DNA of 9,100 nt, taken from NCBI GenBank assembly GCA_026014515.1, contig JAOZIG010000259.1, positions 1 through 9,100 of the forward strand, written 5' to 3'. A program made the position numbers and the translations under genes. The stretch is from Candidatus Bathyarchaeota archaeon. Lineage in GTDB: Archaea > Thermoproteota > Bathyarchaeia > TCS64. Shown piece by piece: positions 6,121-9,100 of this stretch. Each line of letters begins with the position of its first letter. Position 1 is the stretch's first letter. The notes under the pieces were generated by a model. That model saw only the letters and a list, made by a program, of their open reading frames with translations, was not told the DNA's origin and made no database searches.

Positions 6121-6195
6121 ATGGTTTCACGAGATTTTATATATCCTGCATGATCTACATTATTCGAAGCACGCGGGATTATTCGGTGAAACCAT
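6121..6195 (+). promoter_or_regulatory. CARF-regulator promoter flanked by a perfect 10-bp inverted repeat
   Basis: TTTTATATAT (6135-6144) is a strong TATA box, with transcription expected near 6165. It is bracketed by ATGGTTTCAC (6121-6130) and its exact inverse GTGAAACCAT (6186-6195), which touches the ATG. The left arm lies upstream of the expected transcript start, so the arms cannot pair in the mRNA and act more plausibly as DNA sites. The right arm overlaps GGTGA (6185-6189), the likely ribosome binding site six bases before the start codon. Autoregulation by the encoded winged-helix protein is inferred. Confidence 0.6.
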
Positions 6196-6993
6196 ATGAC
6201 TATAATCATCTGCCTCGTTGGAACGCACTACCGTCGAGCATTCGATGGTATTAGATACTGGAGCAAGATTCATGGTATAACCAAACTATACTTGCTCTAT
6301 AGTGAGCCAAAAGGCGAAGGGGATCCTCCTGTTTTCAGTTATATGAGTAAGACTAACGCTGAAGAGCTTAGAGAGAAGCTAGAGATCCTTGATCCCATCA
6401 TGGTGCCGTATAATCCGATGGAGCAGCGCAGCGCATTCAGGACAATTTACAGGATTCTTCACCTAGCTAGAGAAAGCGGCGAAGATGTCTTGATTGATAT
6501 AACAAGCACAACTAACCTCACAATGGGTATCGCACTAACAACTGCATTGATGTTTAGAAACGCCAGAGTCTACAGTGTCCCATCCAAGGAACCAGCTTGG
6601 TATGTCACTGGGAAACCTGGTGACCCAGAGTTTGAGGACTGGTTTGAAAGCAACAGGGAGCAGGACAGCAGAGATCCCATCGAGTTAAAGCTCCCTGGTT
6701 ATAGGCTTGAGCCCAGTAGTAAGCATGAGGAGAAGGAATGGGAGCGCGAGAAGAAATTATTGGTGCTTCTTCATGAGAACGGTGGCGAGGCTGATAGTAT
6801 CAGTGATATTATCCGTTGGTTCGGCTACAAGGCTGCCAATAGTACCTTGCGTAACCGGTTTAGTAGGATTGTTTCACGGCTTGAGATGAAGGGTCTTGTT
6901 GATGCTGAGAAGGGTAGTAAGATGAAGGTGATTAGTCTCACTGATTTTGGTGAGATATTCGCTGAGGCATTAACTGAGGGTGCTGCTGAGTAA
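6196..6993 (+). CDS. Stand-alone CARF-domain winged-helix transcriptional regulator
   Basis: The 265-residue protein has an N-terminal Rossmann-like CARF domain (about 1-135). It opens with a hydrophobic strand and GTHYRRAFDGIRYW, has the strand TKLYLLYSEP, and carries a conserved ligand loop DITSTTNLTMGIALTTAL (residues 101-118). An acidic linker leads to a C-terminal winged helix (about 185-265: EKKLLVLLHENGG, then STLRNRFSRIVSRLEMKGLV and KVISLTDFGEIFAEAL). The layout is that of Csa3-like and DUF6293-type archaeal regulators, which bind DNA and may sense cyclic oligoadenylate or another nucleotide. No cas gene or repeat array is nearby. It is transcribed divergently from the redoxin-nrdD operon, and its promoter carries a 10-bp inverted repeat. 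The CARF assignment rests on motif pattern; the ligand is unknown. Confidence 0.8.
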   Translation: MTIIICLVGTHYRRAFDGIRYWSKIHGITKLYLLYSEPKGEGDPPVFSYMSKTNAEELREKLEILDPIMVPYNPMEQRSAFRTIYRILHLARESGEDVLIDITSTTNLTMGIALTTALMFRNARVYSVPSKEPAWYVTGKPGDPEFEDWFESNREQDSRDPIELKLPGYRLEPSSKHEEKEWEREKKLLVLLHENGGEADSISDIIRWFGYKAANSTLRNRFSRIVSRLEMKGLVDAEKGSKMKVISLTDFGEIFAEALTEGAAE

Positions 6994-7017
6994 TTTACGC
7001 TTATTTCATTTCTATGT

Positions 7018-7032
7018 AAAAACTTGTTTTTT
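7018..7032 (+). terminator. Terminator after the CARF regulator gene
   Basis: AAAAAC-TT-GTTTTT (arms 7018-7023 and 7026-7031) followed by one more T lies 25 bases after the stop codon. A six-base T-run in this place is a plausible archaeal intrinsic terminator. The rest of the gap to 7137 is AT-rich, with no gene or repeat that I can see. Confidence 0.45.
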
Positions 7033-7137
7033 CTTGAAGGGTCTGTTGATTCATTTTAGGTATTCTCTCATTCATTGATCTAATTCTATAATACTATACT
7101 GCAAACACAAGTCTTAGGGAAAAACCATGTTAAGCTA

Positions 7138-7179
7138 TCTTTTTAAAAGAGGCGCAATCAGTTCATCCTACACTGAGGG
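7138..7179 (+). promoter_or_regulatory. Promoter and ribosome binding site of the gene at 7186
   Basis: TCTTTTTAAAAGA (7138-7150) is a nearly palindromic TATA element; transcription should start near 7170. TGAGGG (7174-7179) lies six bases before the ATG and serves as Shine-Dalgarno sequence. The short leader and clear signals suggest a well-expressed single gene. Confidence 0.55.
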
Positions 7180-7185
7180 AAAAGA

Positions 7186-7971
7186 ATGAAGGTACAATTA
7201 ACCTTAACCCCAGCCGAAGGCAAGAGGCTGATTGCCAAGGCTGTTGCTAACATGGAGAATGTTCAATACGCACACAAGAACGGTACACTGATAATCGCCA
7301 CAAGTACGACAAACGGATACGTTGTAGAGGAGCTTATTGGAGAAGAAATCAATAAAGGAATGTTCACTGCTGGCGTAGTCACAAAGGAAGGCGGACAGAT
7401 CACAGTCCCAGATGGACGATACGATCACTATGTCTTCGTTGAAGGTGAGTTACATAAATGCTCATCACCTGAGCTTGTTCCATATCTTGCGAAGATGGGA
7501 CCAGATGATGTTTTCATCAAGGGTGCAAACGCTATCGATCCTTTTGGTGCTGCAGGAGTACTGCTCCATGGTGGAGGCGGTGGAACCGTTGGCACTGCTT
7601 GGGGACATGTCACTCGAAACGGTATTCAATGTATCATTCCCGCGGGTCTTGAGAAACTGGTGCCCGTAAGCCTCACAGATGTAACAGTGAGGATCGGAGC
7701 TAATGTCTTTGACAAGGCGATGGGATGGCCTTGTGGGATGATGGTCATTCAGGGACAGGTTATTACTGAGATAGAGGCATTCCAGATTCTGTTCGGCGTT
7801 GAGGCTGTTCCCATCGCTGGTGGCGGAATTGATGGCGGAGAAGGTTCCAAGATGTTCCTTCTTGAAGGTCCAAACGAGAACGCTGAGGCTGCCTACGAGT
7901 ACGTCGTGAGCATCAAGGGTGAGCCTTGTCTCAAGACCAAGCTCATGAAGAAACCCGATACCCTAGCATAA
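7186..7971 (+). CDS. Conserved-looking glycine-rich protein of unknown function
   Basis: I do not recognise a named family for this 261-residue protein. It starts MKVQLTLTPAEGKRLIAKAV, with a strand-loop NGTLIIATSTTNGYVVEELIG near 32-52 that resembles the entry of a nucleotide- or sugar-phosphate-binding alpha/beta fold. The centre has the striking VFIKGANAIDP near 109-119, then GAAGVLLHGGGGGTVGTAWG with five glycines in a row, and later EAVPIAGGGIDGGEGSKMFLL. No signal peptide or membrane helix is seen, so it is soluble. The GANAIDP and glycine-rich segments recall loops in LUD/NagB-RpiA-CoA-transferase-like proteins, but this is a weak resemblance. Start and length are well supported by TGAGGG and a TATA box. 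It stands alone, converging with the YcaQ-type gene, whose remnant tail overlaps its last nine bases. Confidence 0.8.
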   Translation: MKVQLTLTPAEGKRLIAKAVANMENVQYAHKNGTLIIATSTTNGYVVEELIGEEINKGMFTAGVVTKEGGQITVPDGRYDHYVFVEGELHKCSSPELVPYLAKMGPDDVFIKGANAIDPFGAAGVLLHGGGGGTVGTAWGHVTRNGIQCIIPAGLEKLVPVSLTDVTVRIGANVFDKAMGWPCGMMVIQGQVITEIEAFQILFGVEAVPIAGGGIDGGEGSKMFLLEGPNENAEAAYEYVVSIKGEPCLKTKLMKKPDTLA

Positions 7972-8106
7972 CCATTCTATTGTTTTTGCGCCGTGGAAGG
8001 CTGCAAAGTCTTCTAGGTTTTTTTCTAATTTGTCTCTGTAGTGTTCTGTTTCTTTGAATCCGGGTTCTGTCCAGTAGCCTCTGATGATGAGTCGTTCTTC
8101 TTTTCT
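7963..8106 (-). pseudogene. In-frame C-terminal tail of the YcaQ-type gene beyond a TAA stop
   Basis: After the TAA at 8107-8109 the same reading frame stays open for 47 codons to a TAG at 7963-7965. The translation begins RKEERLIIRGYWTEPG and ends FAAFHGAKTIEWLC. This matches the usual end of YcaQ-family proteins, where ARIEPKM would be followed by one acidic or small residue, then R and a hydrophobic strand, a Trp/Glu segment and a helix of Leu/Phe/Ala. There is no start codon or promoter suited to a separate gene, and no frameshift is needed. It is therefore the detached 3' end of the upstream reading frame. It could be lost by nonsense mutation, recovered by readthrough, or caused by a sequence error. 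It overlaps the convergent gene's 3' end by nine bases. Confidence 0.8.
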
Positions 8107-9100
8107 TTACATTTTTGGTTCTATTCTTGCTACTATCTTGTCACCGTAGATTACTGGTAGGTGGTAGTAGCCGTAGACGCGTTGATCTACTGGTATGTAT
8201 ATTTCAAGCTTGGACTGGAATCCGAAGAGACGCTTTATCCTGTCTCGGTTCCACATGAAGTTATCAAAATAGATCACAATCTGAACATCATCAAAATCAA
8301 AGTCATCATCAATCTCCTCAAGACGAGATCGGTCCTCCTCAAGACAATAATATAGTCTAGAATCGTCATCCAATTCAATTCTCTCTACGTCTTCTTGTTT
8401 CTGGAGCCATTCCTCAATCTTAGATGGAGTTAAACGAATCCTTGTCATATGATGCTGATAATATTCGCGTGCATCTTTGGGCAGGATAGCTCCTAGACAC
8501 TTCATGGTTTTTTCAAAGTAGAATCTGATTCGTTCCTCTCTACTTGGTGGCTCCTTGTTTACTTTTTCTGGGATCACGTTCTCTGTGAGGTCGTAGTATC
8601 TTTGGAAGTTGACACGTTCCGATATGGATAGGATTCCAGCGCTATACAGGTAGTCCATTGCTATCTTCTCGTTTTTCCTATTCCACCATCCACCTTTTCC
8701 CTGCTTCTTGGATTCAAAATCCTTACTGGATAATGGGCCCTCGTCTTTGATTCGTTTGATCACGTGGTCTACGAGTTCTTTGCCTTGTCCTGTTCTTTTC
8801 TCAAGTCTGGGTATTACTTCTTTTTCACGAGTCTTCATTGCAGGAACATAGTACCTGTAGTGTTCCATAGGAATGTAACAGGCTGCGTGTGCCCAGTACT
8901 CGAAGAGTTTCCGATCCTTGTAGGCTAGGATATCAAGATGTGTTTTCTCATAGTTGCCTAGTCTGCTCCAGAGGGTTAGGTAGTGAGCGCGTTCAATGAC
9001 GCTGATGGTGTCTATTTGGAGGCAGCCAAGAGTATTGATGGTATTGTAGACATCCTGTTTCGTCGGGTTATCGATGTTCTTGTTTAGCCGTTGTTTCTCG
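8107..9100 (-). CDS. YcaQ/AlkZ-family DNA glycosylase, 5' end cut by window, interrupted by TAA
   Basis: The frame is open from the right edge (first full codon 9097-9099) to TAA at 8107, giving 330 visible residues; the ATG at 8868 is internal, not the start. The family (HTH_42, YcaQ/AlkZ) has three winged helices and removes alkylated bases or unhooks interstrand crosslinks. Seen here: LGCLQIDTISVIERAHYLTL, followed by LWSRLGNY. QID at visible residues 28-30 is the catalytic QxD of the YcaQ type (AlkZ has QxQ). Then come RKLFEYWAHAACYIPMEHY, PLSSKDF, and GGWWNRKNEK followed by DYLYSAG. After these stands FDNFMWNRDRIKRLFGF, and last YIPVDQRVYGYYHLPVIYGD before VARIEPKM. The normal end of the family lies past the TAA (7963-8106). 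Loss of about 47 residues may harm folding, so activity is uncertain. Confidence 0.88.
   Translation of the reverse strand, partial: EKQRLNKNIDNPTKQDVYNTINTLGCLQIDTISVIERAHYLTLWSRLGNYEKTHLDILAYKDRKLFEYWAHAACYIPMEHYRYYVPAMKTREKEVIPRLEKRTGQGKELVDHVIKRIKDEGPLSSKDFESKKQGKGGWWNRKNEKIAMDYLYSAGILSISERVNFQRYYDLTENVIPEKVNKEPPSREERIRFYFEKTMKCLGAILPKDAREYYQHHMTRIRLTPSKIEEWLQKQEDVERIELDDDSRLYYCLEEDRSRLEEIDDDFDFDDVQIVIYFDNFMWNRDRIKRLFGFQSKLEIYIPVDQRVYGYYHLPVIYGDKIVARIEPKM

Noticed and set aside
7204..7613. Minus-strand frames opposite the gene at 7186-7971
   Set aside because: One is cysteine-rich and the other proline-rich, mirroring the glycine-rich plus-strand coding sequence. Neither has promoter or ribosome binding signals.
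8107..8868. Complete 253-residue protein starting at the ATG at 8868
   Set aside because: The frame remains open to the window edge, and the upstream codons read as the catalytic part of the YcaQ family (LQIDTIS, EYWAHAA), so that ATG is internal.
1..9100. CRISPR array, insertion sequence, tRNA or rRNA
   Set aside because: No regularly spaced direct repeats, transposase motifs, terminal inverted repeats or cloverleaf-like stretches were found on either strand by reading; the CARF protein alone does not establish a CRISPR locus.

Overview
The window reads as archaeal. Several genes are preceded by BRE/TATA-type promoters. At least two genes (the nitroreductase and the TrmO-like gene) have the TATA element about 25 bases before the start codon, as in leaderless archaeal transcripts. 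Others carry Shine-Dalgarno sequences (GGAG, GAGGG, GGTGA). The gene set includes an anaerobic class III ribonucleotide reductase with its own redoxin, a TrmO/TsaA-type protein and a stand-alone CARF/winged-helix regulator, which points to an anaerobic or microaerophilic archaeon. I cannot name the lineage from sequence alone.

Left part (1-1718, all minus strand): a truncated PadR-family regulator with a striking triple 12-bp operator-like repeat in its promoter; an FMN nitroreductase; a small two-helix membrane protein whose start overlaps the stop of a helix-turn-helix protein carrying a three-cysteine cluster. Centre (1778-5930, minus strand): a PLP enzyme of the D-threonine aldolase/D-serine dehydratase fold, a TrmO-like tRNA methyltransferase, and a tight redoxin-nrdD pair in which nrdD begins at a TTG codon inside the redoxin gene. 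No nrdG activase is in view.

The 265-bp divergent gap 5931-6195 is the regulatory core of the window. It holds the nrd promoter with an inverted repeat at its predicted start site, a CARF-regulator promoter flanked by a perfect 10-bp inverted repeat, and an excess of GTGA/TCAC half-sites. To the right (plus strand) lie the CARF-wHTH regulator and a conserved glycine-rich protein of unknown function. Converging on the latter from the right edge is a YcaQ/AlkZ-type DNA glycosylase gene (minus strand). It has an in-frame TAA stop, but the family's C-terminal sequence continues intact for 47 more codons beyond it.

There is no CRISPR array, transposase, tRNA or rRNA. The best candidates for something new are the interrupted YcaQ gene, the orphan CARF regulator with its operator arrangement beside the ribonucleotide reductase operon, the PadR operator array, and the unknown gene at 7186-7971.
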